From UBA7672 sp965279205 (GTDB lineage: Bacteria; Pseudomonadota; Alphaproteobacteria; Caulobacterales; Hyphomonadaceae): DNA of 64,000 nt. This document shows, piece after piece, positions 27,142 through 36,413 of this stretch; position 1 is the first letter of the stretch, and each line of letters begins with the position of its first letter. The DNA lies in the NCBI GenBank assembly GCA_965279205.1, contig OZ257144.1:2976001-3040000 (forward strand), in the 5' to 3' direction. The notes under the pieces are model-generated. The model did no database searches. It was not told the DNA's origin and saw only the letters and a program-made list of their open reading frames with translations. A program made the position numbers and the translations under genes.

Positions 27142-27819
27142 TCAACCAGGCGGTTTTGACGTCTCCGGAGGGCCCGGAGCGGGCGCATCTACCCCAAACT
27201 GCTGCCGCATCGCGGCATACATCTGCCGCCGCGGATCATCCTTCGGCGTCCGGGTCTCGACATCGGCCCAGATCTTCTCAGCCTCTTCCTTCCGGCCGGC
27301 GAGCCAGTCGCCCATCCCTGCAAAGAAGCCAATATGCACCTCGTTTGGCTCCCGCGTGAACCATTGGTGGTACAGCACCGAAGTCGGCTCATCGATCGTG
27401 CCGGTCATCTGGAAGCGCAGGTTTGCCAGCTTCTTGATGGCTTCCAGTTCGTTGGGGTCCCGCCGCAGCGCTGACTCATATGCCATCAGCGCTTCTTCGG
27501 GCTGACCGGACATTTCCAGCAACGTCCCGATCGCAAGATGTGGCAGCGGATTCTTGGGGTCTTCGCGCGTCCGCTTCTCGGCCAGCGCCATTAGCTCGTC
27601 GGCCGACATGTTCGCGCCGGATCCGTCGAACTGCTTCTCGATCTGCGCCAGGCGATCATCCAGCGGATCATCTGGCATGCCCGGCTTGCCAATGAACCAG
27701 TAACCCGCGACTGCCGCCAATCCGGCGACAAGCACAACCGCGCGCGTCTGCATCGACTTGGCGACGAACCATACGCCGCCGCCGACAAACACCACCGCCA
27801 CGAGAGCAAGCCAGATCAA
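27142..27819 (-). CDS. ccmI: CcmI-like TPR protein, short form
   Basis: 225 residues: two membrane segments (about 2-18 and 28-46), a short linker, then about three TPR-like repeats (LPHLAIGTLLEMSGQPEEALMAY, LEAIKKLANLRF, WLAGRKEEAEKIWADVE). CcmI holds apocytochrome c for CcmF/CcmH. Typical alphaproteobacterial CcmI is clearly longer with an extended C-terminal domain; this one ends after the TPRs with a Pro-rich tail. Placement between a kinase gene (4-bp overlap) and ccmE supports the name, but a generic TPR protein cannot be excluded. Confidence 0.75.
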   Translation of the reverse strand: MIWLALVAVVFVGGGVWFVAKSMQTRAVVLVAGLAAVAGYWFIGKPGMPDDPLDDRLAQIEKQFDGSGANMSADELMALAEKRTREDPKNPLPHLAIGTLLEMSGQPEEALMAYESALRRDPNELEAIKKLANLRFQMTGTIDEPTSVLYHQWFTREPNEVHIGFFAGMGDWLAGRKEEAEKIWADVETRTPKDDPRRQMYAAMRQQFGVDAPAPGPPETSKPPG

Positions 27820-29231
27820 AGCGGCGCCGCCGGAAGCTCGAGGCGCGCACGAAGGCCGCCCATCGGGCTATCCTCCAGGTGCAGCTGGCCACCATAGATG
27901 TCCGCGAGTTCAGTCACGATCGACAATCCCAGACCTGTTCCCGGCTCGGACTCGTCCAGCCGTTTGCCTCGTTCCAGCGCCTTTGCGCGATGCTCGACCG
28001 GAAGGCCCGGCCCGTCGTCATCGACAATGATCTCGATGCCGTCATCGCTCCGGGTCACCGTCACGTTGACCCGCGACTTGCACCATTTGGCGGCGTTCTC
28101 CAACAGGTTCCCGACAAGTTCATCGAAGTCGCCCCTTTCCCCGCGGAACACAGCTCTGGGGTCGGCCTCGACATCTATTGCAATGTTTTTGTCGCGATGC
28201 AGACGCTCCAGCATCCGAGCGATACCTTCGAGCGGCTCCTTGATGTCGGTCCGCGCGCCCAGCACCTCCGCCTGCGCTGCTGCCTGCGCCCGCTTCAGAT
28301 AGTGATTGACGTTGCTGGTCATCGCCTCGGTCTGCCGCCGCACGATCTCGGAAACCCGATCAGTCCCCTTTGCCTCGTTCTTGAGAACCGCCAGAGGCGT
28401 CTTGAGCGCATGCGCCAGATTGCCCACGTGCGTCCGCGCCCGATCGACCACCTTGCGATTCTGGGTGATCAACGTGTTGATCTCCTTGACCAGCGGCGAA
28501 AGCTCGCCGGGATATTCGCCGTCCAGGTTGTCGCGCCTGCCGGACCGCACGTCCCCAAGCTTGTCCTGGATTTCGTGCAGCGGCCGCAGGCCATAGCGGA
28601 TCAACACAACGACACCGATCACGATGCCAAGCGCCAGCACGACAAGCGCAATGCCAAGGCGCAAGGCAAACCGCCCCACTGACTCGTTGGCTGCGGTCCG
28701 GTCGATACCGACATAGAGAATGATGGGAAAAACGCGGTCCGGCAGTTTTACCGCCTGCAGACCAATACGCAGCTGCTTGTCATTGGGGCCGGCATCATCG
28801 ACCCGCTCGGTTACGCCAGGCGCTGCAATTGCTGCATCGACCAGATTCTGAGAAGGCTCAGGCCGCGCGTCAAAGAAGCTTGGTGATCGCCTGGCATTGA
28901 GCAGTTGATTTTGGCCATCGACTTCCAGAAACGCCCAATAGCGGCCGGACAGGGCCATGCCGAACTTCTCGTCCTTGGGAAGCTTGTCGTCCTCGAACGC
29001 AACCTCGCCCGCGACGTTCGAGTCGACCGCGTTGGCCAGCGTCCGCAGCGTGTCATCGATGGAAAGGTCCAACTGCTGGTCCGTCTCAGCGCGGTAGAGC
29101 GCCTGCAGCGACCATCCCGCCACGATCAGCACCACGGCGCTCCAGATCGCAGCGGCCACGAGCATGCGCCGACGGATCGAGCCGCGCGTGCGCGTCCCTT
29201 CTGTCTCGCCCGCCCCCGGGGTCTCGGTCAT
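27816..29231 (-). CDS. PhoQ-type sensor histidine kinase
   Basis: 471 residues. Membrane segments at about 23-45 and 188-212 enclose a periplasmic sensor region of about 140 residues. Then HAMP, H box VGNLAHALKTPLAVLKNEA with His274, N box VGNLLENAAKW, G1 DDDGPGLP and G2 GTGLGLSIVTELAD. The AHALKTPLAVL form of the H box is characteristic of PhoQ-like kinases. It forms a pair with the regulator gene 1 bp upstream and is coupled by ATGA overlap to ccmI, which ties cytochrome c maturation to this two-component system at the transcript level. Confidence 0.9.
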   Translation of the reverse strand: MTETPGAGETEGTRTRGSIRRRMLVAAAIWSAVVLIVAGWSLQALYRAETDQQLDLSIDDTLRTLANAVDSNVAGEVAFEDDKLPKDEKFGMALSGRYWAFLEVDGQNQLLNARRSPSFFDARPEPSQNLVDAAIAAPGVTERVDDAGPNDKQLRIGLQAVKLPDRVFPIILYVGIDRTAANESVGRFALRLGIALVVLALGIVIGVVVLIRYGLRPLHEIQDKLGDVRSGRRDNLDGEYPGELSPLVKEINTLITQNRKVVDRARTHVGNLAHALKTPLAVLKNEAKGTDRVSEIVRRQTEAMTSNVNHYLKRAQAAAQAEVLGARTDIKEPLEGIARMLERLHRDKNIAIDVEADPRAVFRGERGDFDELVGNLLENAAKWCKSRVNVTVTRSDDGIEIIVDDDGPGLPVEHRAKALERGKRLDESEPGTGLGLSIVTELADIYGGQLHLEDSPMGGLRARLELPAAPL

Positions 29232-29232
29232 G

Positions 29233-29913
29233 CTAGCTTTCGATCTTCTCGGCCTTCGGATCGATCAGCCGATAGCCAAGCCCGCGCTCCGTCAAGATGC
29301 GGTTCGAGCCGATCTTGCGGCGCAGGCGGCCGACAAACACCTCGATGGTGTTCGAATCGCGATCAAAGTCCTGATCGTAGATGTGCTCGACCAGTTCGGT
29401 CCGGGGAACAACGCGTCCCTGGTGATGCATCATATAGCTCAGCACGCGATATTCGTGCGCCGTCAGCTTGATGGGCTCTCCGTTGACCGAGGCGCGCGCC
29501 GCGCGCGTGTCGACGCGAAGATCGCCGCACTCCAGCGCCGCGCTGGCGTGGCCGGCCGCCCTGCGCATCAGCGCCCGAAGGCGCGCCAGCAATTCCTCGG
29601 TGACGAACGGCTTGGTCAGATAGTCATCAGCGCCGGCGTCGAACCCCGCAACCTTCTCGCTCCAGCGATCGCGCGCCGTCAGGATCAGCACCGGCATGTC
29701 CTTGCCGGTGTTGCGCCACTTCTCGAGCACCCTCACGCCATCCATCTTCGGCAGGCCGAGATCGAGCACGGCTGCGTCATACGGCTCGGTGTCGCCGAGG
29801 AAGTGTCCCTCCTCGCCGTCCGCCGCCAGGTCAACGGCATAGCCGGCCTGTGTCAGCGCTTCGGTAAGCTGGCGGCCCAGATCGGGATCGTCTTCGACAA
29901 CTAGAACTCGCAT
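29233..29913 (-). CDS. OmpR/PhoP-family response regulator
   Basis: 226 residues. Receiver 1-115 with EDD at 7-9, Asp51 (AVLDLGLPKMDG) and KPFVTEEL; winged helix from about 125 with KLTAHEYRVLSYMMHHQGRVV and DRDSNTIEVFVGRLRRK. It belongs to the PhoP/QseB-like branch that often pairs with a small secreted PepSY protein, as here (gene 9 bp upstream). The cognate kinase follows after 1 bp. Probable targets include its own operon, by analogy only. Confidence 0.92.
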   Translation of the reverse strand: MRVLVVEDDPDLGRQLTEALTQAGYAVDLAADGEEGHFLGDTEPYDAAVLDLGLPKMDGVRVLEKWRNTGKDMPVLILTARDRWSEKVAGFDAGADDYLTKPFVTEELLARLRALMRRAAGHASAALECGDLRVDTRAARASVNGEPIKLTAHEYRVLSYMMHHQGRVVPRTELVEHIYDQDFDRDSNTIEVFVGRLRRKIGSNRILTERGLGYRLIDPKAEKIES

Positions 29914-29922
29914 GATGATCTT

Positions 29923-30279
29923 TCAGCGCGTAGAGAGAATGCGGCCGGTCGATGCGTCTACCTCGATGGTAAGACGCCGGCCATCCTTGGTGATCCAGGA
30001 AATGATGTACCGGTCACCGACCTTCTGTGCATCGAGATGCTGACCGCCATAGCGCGCCTGCAGTTCGCGCAGGACGGAACCCAGCGGCACATCTTCACGG
30101 TCGCGACCTGGTTGGTCCCATTGCGAAGAGGGGAAGCCACCGCGCTGGAAGCGCTCTGTGCGAGGCGCGTCACTAGCGCGTTGATCCCGGCCATGGTCGC
30201 GTTGTGCGAAAGCAGGCGAAATCGCCACACTTGTGGCGGCGAGGGCAAGGACTGCCGATATGAGAGTGCGCCTGAGCAT
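29923..30279 (-). CDS. Secreted PepSY-domain protein
   Basis: 118 residues from the ATG at 30279; an upstream in-frame extension lacks a signal peptide at its start and would run up to the DnaJ-family gene. Signal peptide residues 1-24 (ATSVAISPAFAQ). A charged linker follows, then a PepSY domain in the last 60 residues ending KVGDRYIISWITKDGRRLTI and DASTGRI. PepSY domains are periplasmic and often inhibit proteases or tune kinases. Its place directly before a PhoP-like regulator and kinase suggests it modulates that sensor. Confidence 0.8.
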   Translation of the reverse strand: MLRRTLISAVLALAATSVAISPAFAQRDHGRDQRASDAPRTERFQRGGFPSSQWDQPGRDREDVPLGSVLRELQARYGGQHLDAQKVGDRYIISWITKDGRRLTIEVDASTGRILSTR

Positions 30280-30380
30280 GTGAACGTGTCTAACCGCGAG
30301 ACAGTGAACCCTGTCTGAACGCGCGAGTCTGGCATCTGTTAACTGCAGTTGCAGCTGCGTTTCGTTGATATTCCAAGCCA

Positions 30381-31301
30381 TTAGCGCTGCACATCGGTTT
30401 TCCGTCCAGGCCAGGTCTTCACGAACTCCCTGAGTTCCGGATCATCCTTGCGCGGCAGCACGATCAGCAACCGCACCAGCAGGTCTCCGGGATTCGGACG
30501 TGTCTGCACGCCCTTGCTGCGCAGCTTGAGCAGGTCACCCGAATTCGATCCCGGCGGGACAGACAGTGTCACCGCGCCCGACGGCGTCACCACTGGCACC
30601 TTCCCGCCCTCGACAGCTTCAGCGAGCGAGATGCGAAGATCCATTCTGATGTCGTCACCCTCGCGCTTGAACGCGGGATGCGTGCCGACAGTGATCTCGA
30701 CTAGCGCATCGCCCGCCGGACCGGTGCCCATGCCCGGCAGACCCTGCCCCTTGAGGCGCAGCGTCTGTCCTGAGTTGAGGCCAGCAGGAATCGCAAGATC
30801 AAGCGAACGGCCATCCGACATCGTCACGCGACGGCGACCGCCATTCACCGCATCGAGGAAATCCACCTCCATGCGATAGCGCACGTCTTCGCCGCGTTGC
30901 GTGCCGAAGCCGCGCGATCCGCCACCGCGGCTGAACAAGCCGTCGAACAGGTCCTCGAACACGTCGCTGCGGCCACCGCCAGCTCCTGCGCCAGCCCCCG
31001 CTCCGCGCGCACGCGCTCCAGCGAAGCCGCCAAAGCCTCCGCCCGGCTGGAACTGCGGACGCTCGTTGCCGTCCGCATCGATCTCGCCGCGGTCGAATCG
31101 GGTGCGCAAAGGTTCGTCGGTCAGCAGGTTGAATGCCGCAGTCACCCGCTTGAACCTGTCCTCGGATGCCTTGTCATTTGGGCGCACGTCAGGGTGCAGC
31201 TCTTTTGCGAGCTTGCGGTAGGCTTTCCTTATGTCCTCGGCGCTCGACGATTTGGGCACGCCCAGCGCCGCATAGGGATCCCAGCTCAATTGCCGACCCA
31301 T
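30381..31301 (-). CDS. DnaJ-family (CbpA-like) co-chaperone
   Basis: 306 residues. J domain at residues 6-72 with the HPD motif (ELHPDVRPND) that stimulates DnaK ATPase. A Gly/Ala-rich linker (about 85-125) follows, then the two beta-sandwich substrate-binding domains of the DnaJ C-terminus (about 135-300; GLNSGQTLRLKGQGLPGMG, VPPGSNSGDLLKLRSKGVQ). The zinc-finger domain of true DnaJ is absent, placing it in the CbpA/class B group. No partner dnaK or cbpM is adjacent. It sits between the PepSY two-component operon and the end of the GTA tail cluster. Confidence 0.9.
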   Translation of the reverse strand: MGRQLSWDPYAALGVPKSSSAEDIRKAYRKLAKELHPDVRPNDKASEDRFKRVTAAFNLLTDEPLRTRFDRGEIDADGNERPQFQPGGGFGGFAGARARGAGAGAGAGGGRSDVFEDLFDGLFSRGGGSRGFGTQRGEDVRYRMEVDFLDAVNGGRRRVTMSDGRSLDLAIPAGLNSGQTLRLKGQGLPGMGTGPAGDALVEITVGTHPAFKREGDDIRMDLRISLAEAVEGGKVPVVTPSGAVTLSVPPGSNSGDLLKLRSKGVQTRPNPGDLLVRLLIVLPRKDDPELREFVKTWPGRKTDVQR

Positions 31302-31396
31302 GCTTCAAATGATGTGGCCTTAGCGTGAGGCCTTACGGCCCCCCAAGACAAGCCGGAAGATGGGGATATTAGGGCAAAACTCCATCCGATCGCCTC

Positions 31397-34300
31397 CTAA
31401 GGCGCCGGAATCACCAGCTCCAGACCCGCCCAGCCTCCCGGTTCGCCGTCAAACCCGAGCTGGGCAACCTCGATCCGGGCCTCGCCGCCAGCGGGAAAAT
31501 CCGCGGCCTGATCGCTCGCGGCATACGTGGATGACGTTTCCGAAACGTCCCATTGCCGCAACAATCCGCCATCATCGGACACACGGAGGCGATAGGCCTC
31601 CGGTATCTCGTGAGGCGGCTCACCGGGGGGCCACGGATCGCCACCCTCGCGCCCACGCCTGACCCACGAAATCAAAAGATCATCCCCATCCCATTCAGTG
31701 CTTAGATGAGCAGGCGACCACATCCGGGCGCCCACAGCGTCATGCGTCCGGCTACCACTCCATTCGGCCAACGCATCGCGCGAGGCCCGCCACTCCAGGT
31801 CCAGCCCACGCTCCCAGTCCGCCACATCGAGCCGCCGCTCCGCCCCCGTCAGGAACAGCACGCGCGCACCCTCGACAGCGCCAGCAGCCATCGCGGGCTC
31901 CGACCCCTGCTGACCCCGCAACAGTCCCGAGAGCTTATAGGTTTCCACATCCACGAGTTCGGCCTCGCGATACTGCACCAGCTCCCACCCAGCCTCGGTC
32001 TCCACCAGCATGGAATTGGCGCCATTCAGCACTGCGCCTTCGCTGCGAGATTCGAGGTCCCCGCCAACCGCGGTCACCCACACCGACGCTTCCTGCCACC
32101 GCCCCGACACATGCGATGAAAGAGTGCTCACCAGTTCTCCCATGATGCACGGACGATCGACCCGCCCGCGAAGCTTCATTTCCGATCCGTCGGCGCCCGC
32201 CTTAAACGTGACGGGTCCAAACCATGGTTCGGCAAATGCAAAGCCGATTGGTCGCGTGTCATCCTCCTGATCCGGCAGCGCTGGCGCATCAACAATCGCG
32301 ACAAGCGCTTCGATGGGTGTCGCCACGGGAGACGGAGCAACCGGTGCGGCGGACGTCAGGATCGGCGCTCGCATCGCCGCCGCCCGCACCGCTTCGAAAC
32401 GGATCACGATGCCGTCCGATACTTCGACAATCCGCCAATCGCCGTCGCCAAGTTGCACCACATCGCCCGCCTCAAGCGCCACGCCATCCACGGCCATTGC
32501 AAATCGCGCCTGATCGCGCCGCATCTCGATCTCGCTCGCGAGCACATCCGCACACCGCTGCGCCTGATCGCGGTCCATCACCATTGCGATCTCGATATCC
32601 ACCAGCAGAGCATCCGCGCCTCCAGCGGACGTCACAACACCTGCAGCATGGTCCGCCCCGGCATCCACAAACCGCAATCGCACACGCCGATCGGGCCCCT
32701 CCATGCCGTCACGCACCAGCGCCAGCGCCGGTTCCTCGCCATCGACCAGCCGCCCCGGATCGACCTCGCCTGTCGTCTCTCCGCGCATTCTGAAGACAAG
32801 CACCCCGTCCCGCTCCGTCGCGTCCATCCCGTACGCCGCCACAAGCGGCTCCAGCACCGATCGAGCGCTGGCTGGTCGGTTCAACCCATACCCCGTCACG
32901 ATGCCCGACAGCCCGCCAACATCCGCCTCGACGCCAGCGTGCGCGCAGATGTCCGCGACGACATTCGGCAGAAGCGCCAGACCAACGCGCCCATTCAGCC
33001 AGTGGCCCAGCCGCCAGTTGCCGGCATCACCCCACACATTATCGCGCGCCGGAAAGGCCGGGAAGGGCCGCGCATCCCAGGCCCAGAGCGCGATCTCATC
33101 CTCAGGCAACATCCGCCCATCGTACTCGCTCGATGCCGGATTGTTGGCCGTATCCGCCCAGTAAGCATGGAACGCCTCGATCGCCCGTCGCTGGACCAGA
33201 TCATCCCGCGCCTCAGTCGAAAAATGCGGCACGGCGCTTTCCGAACTCTTCGGATCAACGAACACGTTTGGCTGGTTCGCGCCCTTGTCGACCGCTGGCA
33301 CGCCCATCTCGACAAAGCGCACGGGCTTCATGCCCGCAACCCAGGCGGTCGGCGTCGCAGATCTTACGCCGCCCGTTCGTGGATGGTGCGCGTGCCCCCA
33401 CCACCCACCAATGTCTTTCTGCCGGAACACCCATGGCTCACCGTGCGCGCCATCCGTGATCGGCGCCCGCACCTGCGACCAGCGCGCGGCATCGTCTGCG
33501 TAGTACCAGTCGAACGCCTCGCCACCCGCGACATTGGCCAGCAGATAGTCTTTCGACCGTCCGTCACCCCAACTTGCATCGGCATGATCCCCACCATTGC
33601 GCCAGTCCGCCATCGGCGGATACCAGTCGAGCCCGACATGATCGATCGCCTCATCCGCCCACAGCGCATCGAGCGGAAACGAAACGTCTCCGCCAGCCAC
33701 CCGCGCGCCATACTCAGTCCAGTCCGCTGCATAGGAAATCTCGACGCCAGCTCCAACAACAGCCCGCACCTCGCCGGCAAGATCCCGCAAAGCCTCGACC
33801 GCCGGATACGCCCCGCTCTCCGGCATGTGCGTCAGCCCAACGAGCTCTGACCCGATCAGTATTCCGTCAGTCCCAGCCTCATCGACAAGCTCTGCGTAGT
33901 GCAGCACAAACGGCCGATAGCGATCGAAGAAGGCTTCGACCTGCTCGCCAACATCTCCCGCAACGGTGGTGACCCGCCCGCGCCACGGGAACGCTGCCTG
34001 TTCTTCGCCGCCATACGGATCAGGCCGGCCATTGCCCTCCGGAATGTCCATCAGCAGAAACGGATAAAGCGTCACGTGATAGCCCCGCGCCTTCAGCATC
34101 GCGACGGCCTGCTTCACGCTGTCGTCCGACGGCGTCCCGCCATAGTTCGGCTTTCCGCCCGTCGCCGAGACCACATAGGCGCCGCCCCGCGCCACTCCAG
34201 CCACTGACCACGCACGCGGTACGGTCGTCTTGGCGCTGATCTCGACGCCCGGCCTGACCAGGCACTCTCCGCACCGCAAATCGTTTCCGAACCACGCCAC

Positions 34301-35098
34301 GACCAGGTTCACACGGCTCACATTCGGCAGATCCGCTTCGAGCTGATCCAGCGACGCTTCGAAGTCGCTCTTCATCTCCGGTCCATGCAGGTTCTCGGCT
34401 ATCTCCCGGCCAGGGCCCGTCCGCCGGCGCACGATCTCGGTAGACAACGCGAACTCACCCGAGCCCGGGATCATGTTCACGGCGCGCGCCACGGCTTCCA
34501 GCCGATCGGACCCGCCGCCAGCCGGCCTCACCATCTCGAACGACAATTGCGGCATGCGCGCACCGAAATCATCGACGGGCAGATCCTCGAACACAATGTA
34601 GGCCACGCCGCGATAGGCAGGCGCCTCGCCTTCGATGATCTCGATCAGCGGATCAGGCGCCTGGTCTTCTGTTCCTGTGTAGAGCCGCCACGTCGCCTTC
34701 GAGAGGTCGAACGGCTCCCCATTCGCCCAGCACCTCGACACGCGAGATATCTCGCCCTCGCAAAGCGCCACTGCAAAGCTCAGCGAATAGGAGTAGTTCG
34801 CAACGTGCGGACCACCCTTGCCGCCTTCGATCTCGCGTCTTTCCTTGAACTCAGCCGCCCAGATCAGCTGACCGCCGACCCGGCACCGACCATAGACGAG
34901 CGGAATCCCGGCCCCTTCGCGCCCCTCCGTCAGGTGAAACTCTTCCACCCGTGGTCCTTCAACCGGCGGCGACAGGAATCGCGTATCGAACGCAGCGCCT
35001 GCGATCGATCCAATCGCCCCGCCCAGGAACGAAAGACTCTTCGGCAGCAATGCGGACCCGATAGCCGCGCCCGCCTTGCCCAGAACCAGCTCGGCCAT
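31397..35098 (-). CDS. GTA megatron / tail tip protein (g15-like)
   Basis: 1233 residues, matching RcGTA gp15, the large central fibre/tip protein that contacts the recipient. N-terminal tail-hub-binding region; a glycoside-hydrolase-like TIM barrel (GTA_TIM) at about 410-720 (DGILIGSELVGLTHMPESG, DHVGLDWYPPMADW, VRFVEMGVPAVDKGANQP); a baseplate-type domain at about 760-920; then beta-rich C-terminal domains. It is the last gene of the tail block: the start overlaps the g14 stop as TGATG. Whether the TIM barrel cuts glycan is unknown. Open throughout, with no frameshift. Confidence 0.93.
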   Translation of the reverse strand: MAELVLGKAGAAIGSALLPKSLSFLGGAIGSIAGAAFDTRFLSPPVEGPRVEEFHLTEGREGAGIPLVYGRCRVGGQLIWAAEFKERREIEGGKGGPHVANYSYSLSFAVALCEGEISRVSRCWANGEPFDLSKATWRLYTGTEDQAPDPLIEIIEGEAPAYRGVAYIVFEDLPVDDFGARMPQLSFEMVRPAGGGSDRLEAVARAVNMIPGSGEFALSTEIVRRRTGPGREIAENLHGPEMKSDFEASLDQLEADLPNVSRVNLVVAWFGNDLRCGECLVRPGVEISAKTTVPRAWSVAGVARGGAYVVSATGGKPNYGGTPSDDSVKQAVAMLKARGYHVTLYPFLLMDIPEGNGRPDPYGGEEQAAFPWRGRVTTVAGDVGEQVEAFFDRYRPFVLHYAELVDEAGTDGILIGSELVGLTHMPESGAYPAVEALRDLAGEVRAVVGAGVEISYAADWTEYGARVAGGDVSFPLDALWADEAIDHVGLDWYPPMADWRNGGDHADASWGDGRSKDYLLANVAGGEAFDWYYADDAARWSQVRAPITDGAHGEPWVFRQKDIGGWWGHAHHPRTGGVRSATPTAWVAGMKPVRFVEMGVPAVDKGANQPNVFVDPKSSESAVPHFSTEARDDLVQRRAIEAFHAYWADTANNPASSEYDGRMLPEDEIALWAWDARPFPAFPARDNVWGDAGNWRLGHWLNGRVGLALLPNVVADICAHAGVEADVGGLSGIVTGYGLNRPASARSVLEPLVAAYGMDATERDGVLVFRMRGETTGEVDPGRLVDGEEPALALVRDGMEGPDRRVRLRFVDAGADHAAGVVTSAGGADALLVDIEIAMVMDRDQAQRCADVLASEIEMRRDQARFAMAVDGVALEAGDVVQLGDGDWRIVEVSDGIVIRFEAVRAAAMRAPILTSAAPVAPSPVATPIEALVAIVDAPALPDQEDDTRPIGFAFAEPWFGPVTFKAGADGSEMKLRGRVDRPCIMGELVSTLSSHVSGRWQEASVWVTAVGGDLESRSEGAVLNGANSMLVETEAGWELVQYREAELVDVETYKLSGLLRGQQGSEPAMAAGAVEGARVLFLTGAERRLDVADWERGLDLEWRASRDALAEWSGSRTHDAVGARMWSPAHLSTEWDGDDLLISWVRRGREGGDPWPPGEPPHEIPEAYRLRVSDDGGLLRQWDVSETSSTYAASDQAADFPAGGEARIEVAQLGFDGEPGGWAGLELVIPAP

Positions 35099-35538
35099 CA
35101 GTCTTCAACTCCCGGAAATTCGAATGCCGCGGCGATCCTGCGCCGCCACCACGGAACCAGCCGCGTCTCGCAGACCGCCCGGCCCCAATACGCATGGATG
35201 ATCCGGTCTTCGCCGGAGACGATCGCCACATGCTTGGCCGGCGATCCCAGCGCCATGCGGAACAGCAGCAGGTCACCAGCCCACGCCGAGCCGACAGTGA
35301 TCTCGTTGCAATGGCGCCGCGCCGCCTCCAGCAACGCCTCTTCGCCAATCGCCTCCGCCCAGTTGGAGGTGTAGGGCGGCATTCGCTCTGGTTCCGCCCC
35401 GACAACCTCTCGCCACACACCGCGCACAAGCCCAAGGCAATCGGCGCCTACACCGATCCGGCTGGCCTGATGCCGATACGGCGTGCCGATCCACCGACGC
35501 GCCTCCGCGACGATGTCCGTCCGCGAGACACTGCTCAC
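35098..35538 (-). CDS. GTA cell-wall peptidase, NlpC/P60 (g14-like)
   Basis: 146 residues. NlpC/P60 fold with catalytic Cys34 (GADCLGLVRG) and His103 (PAKHVAIV), the arrangement of the RcGTA g14 peptidase that opens peptidoglycan during DNA delivery. The start codon overlaps the g13 stop and its own stop overlaps the g15 start. Both catalytic residues are kept, so the enzyme should be active. It acts at the tail tip when the particle meets a recipient cell. Confidence 0.93.
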   Translation of the reverse strand: MSSVSRTDIVAEARRWIGTPYRHQASRIGVGADCLGLVRGVWREVVGAEPERMPPYTSNWAEAIGEEALLEAARRHCNEITVGSAWAGDLLLFRMALGSPAKHVAIVSGEDRIIHAYWGRAVCETRLVPWWRRRIAAAFEFPGVED

Positions 35539-36410
35539 CGGCGCCTCCCGCCGTCATGGACACGGCCGGCGGCCGGACCGGCCAGCACAGCTTCCGGTCC
35601 CGGCATGTGAGGAAAACCACGGAAATTGATGCGGTTGCCGAACTTCGCTCCGCATGTTGTGAAACGCTTGTCGCATCCCGCCGTCACGGCGAAACCATCG
35701 CCTGCTTCAATTGCAAATCTGGCGATGCTCGCCAGTTCGAGCTCGACACCCAAATGCTGCGCCACCCTCGCAATCGACCCGGCATTGGCGCCACTCGTCC
35801 AGGTCAGCACGCCGCCCGTGGACCAGCCGCTCCCGAACGCCTCGACTGCCGACGCCGCAAACCGCTTCGCGCCGGTCACTCCCTCCACCACGCCTTCGAC
35901 GCGAAAAGCCGGGTCATCGAGATCGATGCCGCACCTCGCGTCGCCGACGTCCGCGTCGCAATCGCGGGCATAGACGCGCCCGATATGCTGCTCGAGATTC
36001 GCTTTCAGGCTCACCAGTTCCGCAGTGAACGCCGATCCTAGTCGGGTGATCTCGGAGAACCGGCCAGACCAGATGCGCACGCGATGCTCCGGCGCCCGCC
36101 AGTCGATACGCCAGACATCGACACGCGCGCCGTCCCACAGCCCGGCGTCCAGATCGGCCTCGGTGATGAACTCCAGCGACAGCGCTCCCTTCGCCGCAGC
36201 GTGGCCAGGCGCCAGGCTGCCCGAACTCTCGAAGGTCGCTCCAGCGAGACCTGCCTGCGGCGAGTGAACGAGATCGCCGAACACGATCTCTCGGTCATGA
36301 TCCGTCGCTCCGAACACCACGCCGTCCCGCCGCTCAAAGCGCCAGCACGCGCAAAGCGTCGTCTCGTCCGCCGCGAGCCTCGCGGCGAACGCTTCACCTA
36401 TCTCTCTCAT
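35535..36410 (-). CDS. GTA tail hub protein, DUF2163 family (g13-like)
   Basis: 291 residues of the DUF2163/phage BR0599 family. Four cysteines, C151, C160, C246 and C253 (ARDCDADVGDARC and GCDKRFTTC), match the four-cysteine pattern of the RcGTA hub, in which an iron-sulfur cluster was reported. The HMPGPE sequence near the C-terminus is also family-typical. The protein forms the trimeric hub between distal tail ring and tip. It starts 4 bp after g12 and overlaps g14. The Fe-S claim is by family analogy. Confidence 0.9.
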   Translation of the reverse strand: MREIGEAFAARLAADETTLCACWRFERRDGVVFGATDHDREIVFGDLVHSPQAGLAGATFESSGSLAPGHAAAKGALSLEFITEADLDAGLWDGARVDVWRIDWRAPEHRVRIWSGRFSEITRLGSAFTAELVSLKANLEQHIGRVYARDCDADVGDARCGIDLDDPAFRVEGVVEGVTGAKRFAASAVEAFGSGWSTGGVLTWTSGANAGSIARVAQHLGVELELASIARFAIEAGDGFAVTAGCDKRFTTCGAKFGNRINFRGFPHMPGPEAVLAGPAAGRVHDGGRRR

Positions 36411-36413
36411 TGC

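Noticed and set aside
32453..33850. 465-residue plus-strand frame
   Set aside because: Antisense to the GTA g15 gene, with shadow-type composition and no recognisable domain.
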